Below are positions 25,281-34,460 of a stretch of DNA of 64,000 nucleotides, one piece after another. The DNA is taken from the NCBI RefSeq assembly GCF_014356525.2, contig NC_052505.1:13309098-13373097 (forward strand), written 5' to 3'. The notes beneath the pieces are model-generated. The model did no database searches, was not told where the DNA came from, and saw nothing but the letters and a program-made list of their open reading frames with translations. The stretch's first letter is position 1. Each line of letters opens with the position of its first letter. The translations under genes and the position numbers were made by a program. The stretch comes from Nilaparvata lugens (lineage: Eukaryota; Arthropoda; Insecta; Hemiptera; Delphacidae).

Positions 25281-25914
25281 TTGAACGCACCAATCACAGA
25301 GCAGTATTTTAATTAGGGGGCGGAGCCTAATCCCCCAGGGGGGCTCTAAACCCCGCCCAAATCCCCCCGCGCTCCGCGCGGGGAAACTCCATTTTCTAAC
25401 CCCTCGCCTGGACCAGTTCTCCCACCGATACTAAAACCGCCATTTTATTTCAAGTATTTATTTGAAAAAAACAAATTTATGGGCGTACCAATTGCAGAAT
25501 CCCCCTCCAAGCAATCCCCCACACTTCGCGGACCCCCCCAGCCAAATCTCCTCCTCCTACTGAAGACCACCATTTTTGTTCAAGTACTTATTTTAAAAAA
25601 ATAAGTAGACACTTGCAAGATCCTCCTTCCAAACAAGTCCCCCCATCACCCCCTATGCCGCCGCCCGCCGCCGCCCGCCGCCGCCCGCCGCCGCCCGCCG
25701 CCGCCCGCCGCCGCCCGCCGCCGCCCGCCGCTCGAATATCGACTATGTAATGTAAGTAGATTATTGGTTTTGTTCCTTGCTTCAGAAAGAGTGTATAACA
25801 AAAAGTTTGTAGTATTACTTCTTATCTATAGAAGGAGCATGTATTAAATTTTGTTTTTACAATGAAAGAAACTCTGTTTACGCTAACCTGTTCTGGAGGA
25901 ATGTTGTTTTGATG
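25277..25914. repeat. Internal third copy of the left TIR and gene tail
   Basis: The same orientation as the outer left end. It matches 23225-23819 nearly base for base but lacks the terminal TATTG. It is joined to the 171-bp repeat at a shared CTGTT. It is 43 bp longer because of an expanded minisatellite. It is followed by the intact DUF8207-like gene, so this is the ancestral arrangement of the left end, and the outer 2 kb is an addition. Confidence 0.9.
25645..25733. repeat. GCCGCCCGCC minisatellite
   Basis: About seven perfect 10-bp units in the internal TIR copy. The outer left and right TIRs hold only two or three irregular units. Confidence 0.9.
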
Positions 25915-26982
25915 ACTATCATGACCTGTCTGTTGCGATCTCATCAACAAGTCTAACCTTGAAATAAGCTCATTTACATCATCCCAATAAATATAAGTAC
26001 GGTTTGGATTCATGTTCTTAATAAAAGTTAAACCTTCACCTTTCTTTAATCGCGAACTTTGTCGTTGCGGTGTAGGAAACAGTAGTCTTTGAATTAATTT
26101 TGATTTCATACCATTTACACGTTTAAAATTCCCGCTAGAGGTAAGATGTGCGTCTGTAAACAATAATAGTCTTTTATATTTCTTGAAATCATTAGTTTTA
26201 ATAAGGTTAATATCTGGTTTACTTTTAAATAGTAATTCTAGCAAACCTTGACTCAATTTAATTTTAAGCTGTACTGATTCTCCAATAACTAAATAATCAT
26301 TATTGAATATTAATGGTATCTTTCTACCCATATAGTAAGAACTTGTATACTTATCAAATTGTATTCCATACATTACTGATTTACGTTTCAAATTATGAAA
26401 CTCGCTAATATACTTATCTAACATGATGCTTAATGGTGTTAATTTATGAGTAAAGCTAGTCTCATCGTACACTATTCTACTATCTTCCGCCTCATTATTC
26501 GATTCCTCTCCCTCATCTTGCTCAAACCTCTCTTGTTTCATACGAAATGAACTATGTCTCTCACCTTCTTCTTCTTCATCTTCCTCTTCATCTTCCTCTT
26601 CTCCTCCCTCATCTGATGAGATTTCATATACATTCTCATCATCGCTGATTCCATATTCTCGATTTTTATCCTCTTCAAATTGTCTCTGTATTTCCAAATT
26701 AGATTGTTTAATCTGTTCTAACGGTGATATTATTGGCTCATATTTTTTCTTCAAGTTAACTGCAGTCTCTGATTGTAATCCTTTCAGATTATTATATTTT
26801 TTGATTATTGAATTTCTCAAACTTTGTAACTGATTTTCCAATCGATTATCAGCATTCAAATTACTCCTGATTATATTATTATTAGCTAATTGACTTAACC
26901 TATCTCTATTTCTCCTTCCTTGACTCTTAGTTTTTCTATTTGGTTTCACATGTATATGTTTTCTATCACCCATTTTAAACAT
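25822..26982 (-). CDS. DUF8207-like protein with coiled coil and acidic linker
   Basis: A 386-residue protein from a clear ATG. Residues 1-35 are basic. Residues 45-105 are predicted coiled coil. Residues 115-165 are a long Asp/Glu run. Residues about 203-282 resemble the domain annotated in insect proteins as DUF8207: a G-hydrophobic strand pattern around YMGRKIPLIF, GLLELLF, then KYKRLLLFTDAHL. A later YIYWDDVNELISRLDLL block is also typical of those proteins. The family recurs in insect Polintons, but its role is unknown to me. The last 31 codons lie in duplicated sequence beside the TIR. It is the most distal leftward gene, 74 bp after the ATPase gene. The domain naming is from memory. 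Confidence 0.65.
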   Translation of the reverse strand: MFKMGDRKHIHVKPNRKTKSQGRRNRDRLSQLANNNIIRSNLNADNRLENQLQSLRNSIIKKYNNLKGLQSETAVNLKKKYEPIISPLEQIKQSNLEIQRQFEEDKNREYGISDDENVYEISSDEGGEEEDEEEDEEEEGERHSSFRMKQERFEQDEGEESNNEAEDSRIVYDETSFTHKLTPLSIMLDKYISEFHNLKRKSVMYGIQFDKYTSSYYMGRKIPLIFNNDYLVIGESVQLKIKLSQGLLELLFKSKPDINLIKTNDFKKYKRLLLFTDAHLTSSGNFKRVNGMKSKLIQRLLFPTPQRQSSRLKKGEGLTFIKNMNPNRTYIYWDDVNELISRLDLLMRSQQTGHDSHQNNIPPEQVSVNRVSFIVKTKFNTCSFYR

Positions 26983-27056
26983 TACCTTATGAAGGTTTGT
27001 TATTAACTGAAGCCTATCAATGATAGTGTTAACTTAATTAGAATAATTTATATTTG

Positions 27057-27782
27057 TTAAAAATTTGTTATAAAAACATTTAAATTCTCTCTATATTTTC
27101 CATTATGTTTCTTACAGTCTGTAAATATAGAAACAAAATAATGACTTCCCTTAGTCCATACCTCTGTACACATGTTCTTAAATTTATTATAATCCATATC
27201 AGCATTAACAAAATCACGATAAACTAGTTTTAGATTTAAAGGATCCATTTTGAAAATCATCAGAATATTAGCATTATCTCTCAGTAAATGCTTTGGTATG
27301 CAAGCATAACTTTGAATAAGATAAAGCGTATTCACTCCATTATGTCTTCCCATTGAAAAATAGCTTTTTATTATTGGTAGGTTACTTGTTTGAAGATCAT
27401 CAAATATAATTAAGCTATCTTTTACTATTTTGGTTGGATGTGGAATATTAATCGTATCACTTGATTTAATAAACTTAACTCTACTTAATTTAGAAAATAC
27501 TTTATCCAGAAATATGTATTTATCCTGTTTCAAACTTTTACTGAATAGATATAGATGACTGAAACTAAGTCCATCAGTATTAAAAATTAAATTCAATACT
27601 AGATTCGATTTTCCACATCCTGATGGGCCTACAATTAATGCTCTAACATTGCTAGGAAATAAACTTCCATGTTTATTTTTATTTTCCTGTTCAGTGGAAC
27701 AAGAACTAATAACCAATTCATCAAAGTCGACAATAGCTAATCCATTTTTATTTTTTTTTGAAATATCTTTCTCTTCTACCAT
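27057..27782 (-). CDS. A32/FtsK-HerA type genome-packaging ATPase
   Basis: A 241-residue P-loop ATPase. Walker A is GPSGCGKS at residues 52-59. Walker B is SLIIFDD at 123-129, ending in two acidic residues. A QSY sensor-like segment lies near 157. In Polintons and related viruses this ATPase pumps the DNA into the preformed capsid. Length and motif spacing are usual for the family. ATG at 27780-27782 is the only sensible start. It lies in the leftward arm with the integrase and polymerase. All catalytic motifs are intact. Confidence 0.9.
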   Translation of the reverse strand: MVEEKDISKKNKNGLAIVDFDELVISSCSTEQENKNKHGSLFPSNVRALIVGPSGCGKSNLVLNLIFNTDGLSFSHLYLFSKSLKQDKYIFLDKVFSKLSRVKFIKSSDTINIPHPTKIVKDSLIIFDDLQTSNLPIIKSYFSMGRHNGVNTLYLIQSYACIPKHLLRDNANILMIFKMDPLNLKLVYRDFVNADMDYNKFKNMCTEVWTKGSHYFVSIFTDCKKHNGKYRENLNVFITNF

Positions 27783-27950
27783 AATATTCTATGTTGTTAG
27801 TATGAAGACTTCCTTACTACTGTTCAATCAATTATATGTGTACATACCTAGTCAGACTAAACCGGCTTCATATATTATTCTAACTTATACATACCTTTAC
27901 AACTAGAGTAGCTTGGTTTAATTCAATAAATCAACATAGAATGAGAAACA
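27783..27950. other. Intergenic gap in leftward arm
   Basis: 168 bp of AT-rich DNA upstream of the ATPase gene. It probably holds that gene's promoter, but no clear TATA/initiator pair is visible. Confidence 0.4.
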
Positions 27951-28235
27951 TTATACAGCATTTATTTTTGATAATTCTTTACATAATTCAAGTATATAGT
28001 TTACATTCATTAAATATGGTATGCGATAATCAAATATTTTTACAATATCGTCTTTATTTTTCAAACTTTTGTCAATAGTTATAATAATTTTGCATTTATT
28101 TATTCGTAACTTACAACTAATACATTTATTCCTTAAACCACTACAAGTATTACTATTATTATTACAATTGATTTTCACATTCAAAGCTTTAGTATTTAAT
28201 AGTTTTATTCTCTCCTCAATTAACGAGTTCATCAT
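27951..28235 (-). CDS. Small Cys-containing protein, unknown
   Basis: 94 residues from the first in-frame ATG (28233-28235). A longer frame from a GTG at 28289 would overlap the next gene and is not preferred. A central cluster of cysteines (NTCSGLRNKCISCKLRINKC) is followed by a hydrophobic C-terminal half. Weak resemblance of that half to the C-termini of the two upstream paralogues suggests a shortened relative, which is inference. It sits 22 bp after the 144-aa gene, as in a polycistronic unit. Confidence 0.5.
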   Translation of the reverse strand: MMNSLIEERIKLLNTKALNVKINCNNNSNTCSGLRNKCISCKLRINKCKIIITIDKSLKNKDDIVKIFDYRIPYLMNVNYILELCKELSKINAV

Positions 28236-28257
28236 GATTTCTGTAAAAAAGTTAAAG

Positions 28258-28692
28258 TTATAGTTTGTACAACAATGCTGATTCGCCACACATTTTCATA
28301 ATTTCAAATGTAAATCTTACACTATCAATGTTTTTATCTGTTAACCTATCATCAATGAAATAATACATTTGAATATTCAACCAACCTAATGAATTACAAT
28401 AGCAAAATTCAGGAATTTCCTTTAATTCACATCTTTGATGTCTATCAACTATATTCTTATTTATAATATAACATACGCTTATATGTTCTGACTTCTGTTC
28501 TTCACTTTTACCAGGTTTTATAAATGTTAAATATTCCTCAAACGTTAGTCCTTCTTTTCCGAAATTATTCAATTCTAATATTATTTTGTCAATAAGTTCG
28601 AAATAACAACATCTATATTTTTTATCGATTTTATTCGAAAAATAGTTCTTATCAAATGAAATTGAATCCATCTCCAATCTGAAATTAAACAT
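28258..28692 (-). CDS. Unknown Polinton protein, paralogue 1
   Basis: 144 residues from ATG. It aligns along most of its length with the 168-aa product of the upstream gene: a YRC block, then GLTFEEYLTF (against GWTNMEYLTF), then HISVC, then a Cys-rich IPEFCYC block (against IPGSWRCVC), and a similar helical end. No known family is recognised. The gap to the upstream gene is only 9 bp, so the pair arose by tandem duplication and is probably co-transcribed. Function unknown. Confidence 0.65.
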   Translation of the reverse strand: MFNFRLEMDSISFDKNYFSNKIDKKYRCCYFELIDKIILELNNFGKEGLTFEEYLTFIKPGKSEEQKSEHISVCYIINKNIVDRHQRCELKEIPEFCYCNSLGWLNIQMYYFIDDRLTDKNIDSVRFTFEIMKMCGESALLYKL

Positions 28693-28701
28693 AATATGCT
28701 A

Positions 28702-29208
28702 TCAATCTTGTTCTAGCCCACTCTCATCTGAACATTTAGATAAAAAATTCCAGATATGTTCATTCAATTGTTCTTTTGTTAAATGTTTATTTTTTTCTGT
28801 TATACATTTTTTAATTTTATTGATAGAATCTTTAACATGTGCACACACACACCTCCATGAGCCTGGGATATCACCATTTCCCCAGAATTTATCATATGAT
28901 GTACCATTTAAATCACAAACTGAAATATGATTATAGTTATCACTATGCCAAACTCCTAATTTTTCATAGTCTCTCACAAATGTTAGATATTCCATATTTG
29001 TCCATCCTTTTTCTGCTAACTGGTTCAATAATTGCAAATGCGTCTCCAATAGTTCATTTAGTTCACAACGATAACTTTGTATTCTCGGCATTTTTTCTAA
29101 AGAAACAGAATCATATTTACGTAATTCATTAAAATGTCTATTTATAATATATACTGAGCTTATATATTCATCAAATGATTCCGTTCGATAGGTCATATCT
29201 GAAAACAT
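28702..29208 (-). CDS. Unknown Polinton protein, paralogue 2
   Basis: 168 residues from ATG at 29206-29208. It shares with the following gene the EYLTF and HISVC motifs and the order of conserved Cys/Trp positions. It has an N-terminal extension of about 50 residues, part of which (SSVYIINRHF) itself resembles the HISVCYIINKN segment of the paralogue. It ends in an acidic Asp/Glu/Ser tail. No transmembrane segment or known domain. An accessory (host-interaction) role is possible but not shown. Confidence 0.65.
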   Translation of the reverse strand: MFSDMTYRTESFDEYISSVYIINRHFNELRKYDSVSLEKMPRIQSYRCELNELLETHLQLLNQLAEKGWTNMEYLTFVRDYEKLGVWHSDNYNHISVCDLNGTSYDKFWGNGDIPGSWRCVCAHVKDSINKIKKCITEKNKHLTKEQLNEHIWNFLSKCSDESGLEQD

Positions 29209-29258
29209 ATTAAACTATAAGTTGGAATGATCAGCGTATATAATCAATTGTAAAATAT

Positions 29259-30215
29259 TTACTTAGTTAGTAATTGACTCTTATCTATCCAAGACGGTTC
29301 ACTAAAACCGAGCCACTTTACGAGATAACGCTTTCCAACTTTCTTTAATATTCTCTCTACAAGATAAACTTGCATTTCATCTAATGTTAACTCTGATTTC
29401 TTTAATTCTTGTTCATAAAATTTACCTAAGATTTTTTCATTATTTAAATCTTCCAATTCATAAGTAGGTGGAATGCTTGCATGAACTGATATAACTTTAT
29501 AGAGCTCTGGACTCCAATTAATTGTATAAGATTTATCGAATATAGCTCTTTGTTTACTAATTCTCACTATATCATTGATTTTGAAGCGTGGTTTGATTAT
29601 CTTTTTACCCTTTAAAGCTTTCAATTTACGTTTATTCAACTCGTTAAGAATTTGACGTTCATGTTTCTTTCTTACCTGAGAAGGCTTTAACTTTATAACG
29701 GAATGTACTGTATTATTATAATCTTTAACAATTTTATCTAACGAGTCAATCCATCTTAATGATCCAGTTATAGTAAAGTTTTTATATAATTTAGACTTAA
29801 TAGTTCTATTTAATCGTTCTACTAATGCAGCTTTTATATGTGAATAAACATGATAGTGATTAATTTTATATTTTTTGGTGAGTTCAGAAACCTTTGCATT
29901 AAAAAACTCCTTCCCCATATCTGTCTGAAAATTTTTTAATTTAGGATTATTTTTAAAAATTAATTCCAATGCTTTACTAACCTCTTCAGCACTCTTCGTT
30001 TTTAATTTTATTGCATAAGCAAATTTAGTAAATGCATTCACAGCAGAAAGAAAATACTTATAATTATCATTAAATTTGTGTAAAGGAATCATTTCTACAA
30101 TATCTGCCTGAATAAGATCATTAATACTCTTTATTTCATAACTTCTTCTCTGAAAGTTCTGACGTGCAAGTCCGTGTAATTCATCTGCTAATTTACTACG
30201 TATATGTGAGCTCAT
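29259..30215 (-). CDS. Retroviral-type (rve) integrase with chromodomain
   Basis: A 318-residue integrase. The catalytic triad is visible as D38 (IQADIVEM), D99 (FQTDMGKEF) and E133 (ALVERLNR), with 33 residues between the last two. The region after residue about 195 is basic, followed by an SH3-like 'KFKINDIVRISK' style segment. The C-terminus (about 283-316) is a chromodomain (YLVERILKK, YLVKWLGF, SWI). It inserts the linear element into the genome, giving a 6-bp duplication. The N-terminal HHCC zinc finger seen in many relatives is not visible; the protein starts shortly before the catalytic fold. Start at ATG 30213-30215. All catalytic residues are intact. Confidence 0.93.
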   Translation of the reverse strand: MSSHIRSKLADELHGLARQNFQRRSYEIKSINDLIQADIVEMIPLHKFNDNYKYFLSAVNAFTKFAYAIKLKTKSAEEVSKALELIFKNNPKLKNFQTDMGKEFFNAKVSELTKKYKINHYHVYSHIKAALVERLNRTIKSKLYKNFTITGSLRWIDSLDKIVKDYNNTVHSVIKLKPSQVRKKHERQILNELNKRKLKALKGKKIIKPRFKINDIVRISKQRAIFDKSYTINWSPELYKVISVHASIPPTYELEDLNNEKILGKFYEQELKKSELTLDEMQVYLVERILKKVGKRYLVKWLGFSEPSWIDKSQLLTK

Positions 30216-30432
30216 TGCAATCTAATTACAAAGCTGAATATAAACTGGCTTATACCGTATACTAGATTTTATTTTTAACAAGGTTACGAATAAGTTTATT
30301 TCAGTTAAGGTCGTCTACACTAATCAGGTTCGCTTTAATGTTTACGAACTACTCTCACTTCGATACCATGCACTTCCTTCTAGCAAGGTTACGTAACTAA
30401 CTGGTTTTCCTTGTTTTGAAAGTAGACTAGTC
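30216..30432. other. Intergenic gap between polymerase and integrase
   Basis: 217 bp holding two copies of the motif CAAGGTTACG (about 30279 and 30380) on the + strand. Possibly the integrase promoter; nothing firmer. Confidence 0.35.
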
Positions 30433-33400
30433 CTAACTGTCTGTATCCGGACCTACCTCAATACTTGAACCATCTGATTCATACTGATCCATCAATTTCT
30501 TGATATCTTTATGACCCCAAGATTTACTTTCAATAAAATTTGAAGATATAATAAATCTTTTATCATCGAAAGGACTTAAACTGATTTTTGACTGTTTTAT
30601 TTGATAAATATCATGCTTAAATGATCTAATATTATTAGAAGTTTCATATTGAATCTTTCTATTGAACAAGCAATCCTTATAAATATCAAAATTCAATTTC
30701 TGTGCTATGGTTATTCGAGAGACTCCCTTAGCCAAACATTTCTGTTTCATACTTAATACTCCATCTTTGTCTATGCTATCTATATATTTAAAACTGTATA
30801 ATTTAGATTTTAATCCAACAAAAGATATTAAAATTCGAGAAGATAGTTCATCCTTAAATTTACCAGGTTGCTTCTTATTTTGAGTAGAATAACAGAAATG
30901 TGAAGTAGGATATTCAGAAGTATCGAATAAATATGAGTTTAACTTTATATCAGCATATATGTCTGGTGTGAAAATTTGATAGAGGAAACTGTCAGTATCC
31001 GACATTAGTAATCGTATTTTATCATAATTATACATTTTAAGCATTGATTTATAATGAAACTCATACATATTCAGTTTACTTAGTTCTAAAACAGTGAAAC
31101 CAGCATAAATAGGTTTATTAAGTACTATATTCTTTTTTCTAGATTCAATCGCAATTACATTTTCATCAAAAATCATCCATCTCTTAACAAATGGTTTACA
31201 TGCAAGTTTTTCCAATTTTTTTTCGTCAGTAACTAATTGAATATCTAACTGTTTACGTTGATTTTGAAATAGTTTTCCAAAGAGATGATTATTCATTGCC
31301 TTATAAAGTGATGAGTCAAAACTATTTGTTGATTCTTGTCTTAGTTTTGTGTTAAAGTCAATATAATCTTTTAGCCATGCTCTCTGTCTAAATTTTATGA
31401 TTTTATGTATTTTTTCTAGCTTCATACCAAGTTCTAAGTATAATTTTAAATTACGATAATGTAAAACATAGTTTTTACGATCATAAAAATGAGCTAAAAG
31501 TTTACAATTTTTACGTCTAAATACTTCATTACTCGACTGGTCTGTTCTTTCTCTCGCATAACACGTAGTCTCGTTACTATCTGCTAGAAAGGAAGCTCCT
31601 GCATTAACACTGCTACATACTGGAGAGGAAGCTCCTATCGTATCTACTGGATACAAAGCTGCGCGTTCCACATTTTCTCTAAGCTTGTAGCTTATCTCAA
31701 AATCTTTTGTTTTCTGCTGATAACGTGAAAATAAATCGATTGGAGCTTCATCTCTAACTGGTGCAAGTGGATAAGAATCATGAACATCGTGTAGATGTTC
31801 TGGATATGATAAATCACACTGTATAGCATACCCATATTCTGAATCATCTGATATTGTTCTAACATCAAAATTTTCAATTTCCTCATCACTTAAAAAATTA
31901 AAATCATTAAAAGGAAGATTCTGACGCATTGCCCAGCCATAAAGGTTATTCGCGTCAATATATAGAAGGTAATTAGAGGGTAATTTATCATTATAAAGAT
32001 GTGACATATACTTGTTATTAGCGAGTGCGTATCTTTTCACAATAAGCGATAACCCACCTCTTATGTTATCCTCAAAAAATAAATGCTGATCAATATCAGT
32101 GAGTAATTCTAATTCGACTTTTGTTTTTTTCTGTGCTGCAAACCATGAATAATGTGCAAGACTTAAAAAATGACAAATATCGAGATCATAATGTTTATAG
32201 AAAATCTCTCTTGCATTTTCAAAAACATCGCAGAGTAATAAGACATCACTTATCAAATAGGTATCATGGAACTCGCCTAGATTTTTCATAGAGAATATTT
32301 GCCATACTCTACTTGCATGTTCATAATCTGTTTCATCTACATGTTTCCCAGTTAAACTATTATAAAATTTATCTTTGGATGGGAGTGAAGTCTCTGCAAA
32401 TTTTTCTACACAGTCTATGTACTCATAAGGATAACACCCCTTTTTTAAAAAGCATTCCCGCTGATTTTTTTCGCTGAATATAGTACACATTCGTTTAAAC
32501 CTAACTTCATAGTTTGTATCAATTGATGCTAGATTCGCTTTTCCATCTACATTTTTATTCTTATCACTTGTAAACCGATGAAAACAAAACTGACATACAT
32601 GAACAGATTTATGATTTGAACTTAATGAGGATAATAGACGAGAAAGCCCATTTTTATTCTTTGTTGTATTAATTAATGTGAAATGCGAATTCTTCACATC
32701 ACTTTTATTAATTAGTAAAAGTAATGAGATATTATGTTTACGTTCCTTATATATCGAAATTCTATATGGATAAAACTTTTTAGTTGTCATACAATAAGCA
32801 ATCACGCTAACCGATATATCTTTATTTAACATTTCAAATTTTTTAATACCATGTACATTGATAGGAAATTTTATACCATTAATGTTCAAAGTATGCTCAA
32901 ATTGTTGTAGGTTATTAACAGTTAATCTACACTCACCATAGTGTAAATAAGCTAAAATACACCAAAGAAAACATTTATAATCTGAATTCTCAATATTAAT
33001 GATAGCTCTTTTTTGTAAAATCTCCTTTGGTGTTTTTATATAACTCGAATTTGAGCCATAAATTAGATTATATCTCATAAAGTTGATGTCAAGATATTCT
33101 ATTTTTGAAATACACCATCCAGAACCTTCTGAAATATATTTATCTAAAGAGTTATATATTTTATTACAACAAAAAATGTATTGATCGTCTAACTCATCAA
33201 TATTCTCGTTAATATTAATAATATTTTGTGATGTACTGTGGAAAGTAACACCAGCTTTTACTTGATGTTCTTCATCATCATTTAATGTTAAAAGTTTGAT
33301 CAGATCGACTTTAATAGCAAGATACCATCTTATACACCCAAAAAACCTTGCAGATTCATTGAGTAAAATATTAAAAATTCTATCTTTTAATTGATTTAAA

Positions 33401-33498
33401 ATTAGACTTACATCTACTTCATTATTTCTAAAGCTTATTCTATATCTAATAATATTGCTATTGATAGCAGTGACCCGCTTAACTTTAAAGTCAATCAT
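30433..33498 (-). CDS. Family B (protein-primed type) DNA polymerase, exonuclease-reduced
   Basis: 1021 residues from ATG at 33496-33498; a GTG 12 bases upstream is in frame but not needed. Polymerase motifs are intact: motif A IDANNLYGWAM near 514-524, motif B YKAMNNHLFGK at 732-742, and motif C SDTDS at 833-837. A CxxC pair sits at 302/305 and an Exo III-like YLISD at 414-418. The stretch between them, which in Polinton polymerases normally carries Exo I and Exo II and is some 200-300 residues, is only about 110 long here and shows neither motif. An unusual A/S/C-rich insertion occupies about 596-660, between motifs A and B. The frame is otherwise open throughout. Function: replication of the element, likely active in synthesis but with proofreading doubtful. 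Confidence 0.9.
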   Translation of the reverse strand: MIDFKVKRVTAINSNIIRYRISFRNNEVDVSLILNQLKDRIFNILLNESARFFGCIRWYLAIKVDLIKLLTLNDDEEHQVKAGVTFHSTSQNIININENIDELDDQYIFCCNKIYNSLDKYISEGSGWCISKIEYLDINFMRYNLIYGSNSSYIKTPKEILQKRAIINIENSDYKCFLWCILAYLHYGECRLTVNNLQQFEHTLNINGIKFPINVHGIKKFEMLNKDISVSVIAYCMTTKKFYPYRISIYKERKHNISLLLLINKSDVKNSHFTLINTTKNKNGLSRLLSSLSSNHKSVHVCQFCFHRFTSDKNKNVDGKANLASIDTNYEVRFKRMCTIFSEKNQRECFLKKGCYPYEYIDCVEKFAETSLPSKDKFYNSLTGKHVDETDYEHASRVWQIFSMKNLGEFHDTYLISDVLLLCDVFENAREIFYKHYDLDICHFLSLAHYSWFAAQKKTKVELELLTDIDQHLFFEDNIRGGLSLIVKRYALANNKYMSHLYNDKLPSNYLLYIDANNLYGWAMRQNLPFNDFNFLSDEEIENFDVRTISDDSEYGYAIQCDLSYPEHLHDVHDSYPLAPVRDEAPIDLFSRYQQKTKDFEISYKLRENVERAALYPVDTIGASSPVCSSVNAGASFLADSNETTCYARERTDQSSNEVFRRKNCKLLAHFYDRKNYVLHYRNLKLYLELGMKLEKIHKIIKFRQRAWLKDYIDFNTKLRQESTNSFDSSLYKAMNNHLFGKLFQNQRKQLDIQLVTDEKKLEKLACKPFVKRWMIFDENVIAIESRKKNIVLNKPIYAGFTVLELSKLNMYEFHYKSMLKMYNYDKIRLLMSDTDSFLYQIFTPDIYADIKLNSYLFDTSEYPTSHFCYSTQNKKQPGKFKDELSSRILISFVGLKSKLYSFKYIDSIDKDGVLSMKQKCLAKGVSRITIAQKLNFDIYKDCLFNRKIQYETSNNIRSFKHDIYQIKQSKISLSPFDDKRFIISSNFIESKSWGHKDIKKLMDQYESDGSSIEVGPDTDS

Positions 33499-33570
33499 TT
33501 CAACACTCACCCTTTGAGATTGTTGTGTTAATGAAGACGTGATAACACGCGCGCGCTAGATGTTTGCTGA

Positions 33571-33700
33571 TACTGAATTGCTGTTTCTCGGAGCCGAGTT
33601 GATTCTCTCTTGGAGTCGAGTAGTTTCTCTCTTGGAGTCGAGTAGATTCTCTCTCGCTAAGTCGAAACTCTCTTCGATTCTCTCCGACTCGCGCTAACTG
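33571..33700 (-). promoter_or_regulatory. GAGA-rich, TATA-less polymerase promoter
   Basis: On the minus strand a TCAGTA initiator (33571-33576) lies about 75 bases before the polymerase ATG. Upstream of it are repeated GAGAGA-containing units of about 24 bp (CTCGACTCCAAGAGAGAA type) from about 33590 to 33690, which fit GAGA-factor binding. No TATA is seen 30 bp upstream. Role inferred from position. Confidence 0.45.
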
Positions 33701-33703
33701 CAA

Positions 33704-34415
33704 TGATGAAGACGGGAGGGGAAGTCTTGTTATCGGCTTACTGAATCAGGCGACTGTTTTGTTCGTGTATACGATATGATTGTTACTGTTTCTCAATGTC
33801 TTACTGTAAATATAAATTTGAAAATAGTTGAAATTACTGAAGCTATAGTTGAATAAGAAATAGAGTAAGTATTAATGTATGATGTAAGACTTGTCAATGA
33901 ATTCAAAGCTATATGATGTTCTAAACAGTTGTTATACTATCAAGTCTAATGAATAAATGAGAAATCGGGCTGCATACGATTGATTCTATTTATATGTTAT
34001 TGTAAATGGGAAGAGAATAAATTTTTCCCTTTTCCCACATTTCTGGTTAGCTGATGAACAATGTTCTTCCTAGTTCTATCCTTTTCTTTGTATTAGATGC
34101 AGAGCGAGGTGAACGCATTCGCGTCAATGATTTCAACTTCACGTTGAAAAGAGACAAGCAATATCGACTTCTTTGTTAGATGCACTGTACTTGAATGCAG
34201 TCTAATCATGTATATCATAAAGACAGGAAATTCAGTACATAGGCTTAACTGTACTTACAAGTAGCATTAACATATACAACTTCTAATTTAAGTACAAGGA
34301 TGTGTTAGCCTTGCTATTTTCATCAAGGTAATGAAATACACCCCTTCCAATTCAGAATTACGGAAGACGATATCCCACCATTAGATTTCAGAGTGTAGAA
34401 GGAGAAAATTTTTAG
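33704..34415. other. Central inter-arm region, non-coding part
   Basis: AT-rich DNA between the divergent arms, with no ORF of note. The two arms diverge around here, so replication or transcription control sequences are expected, but no specific one was recognised. Confidence 0.4.
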
Positions 34416-34450
34416 TATAAAAGCACCCAAAGTTTTGATTTGAATCATAG
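34416..34450 (+). promoter_or_regulatory. TATA box and initiator of a small rightward gene
   Basis: TATAAAAG at 34416 with a TCATA initiator whose A is at 34447, 31 bases downstream. This spacing is ideal for an insect core promoter. The first ATG follows at 34461. Confidence 0.65.
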
Positions 34451-34460
34451 TATTCATCTG

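Noticed and set aside
28236..28289. GTG-started extension of the 94-aa gene
   Set aside because: It would overlap the 144-aa gene; the ATG pair at 28230-28235 is a better start.
31692..31889. 65-codon minus-strand frame
   Set aside because: An alternative frame inside the polymerase gene, with no features of its own.
33500..33703. 67-codon frame upstream of the polymerase
   Set aside because: It starts at TTG, overlaps the initiator/GAGA region and consists mainly of translated GAGAGA repeats.
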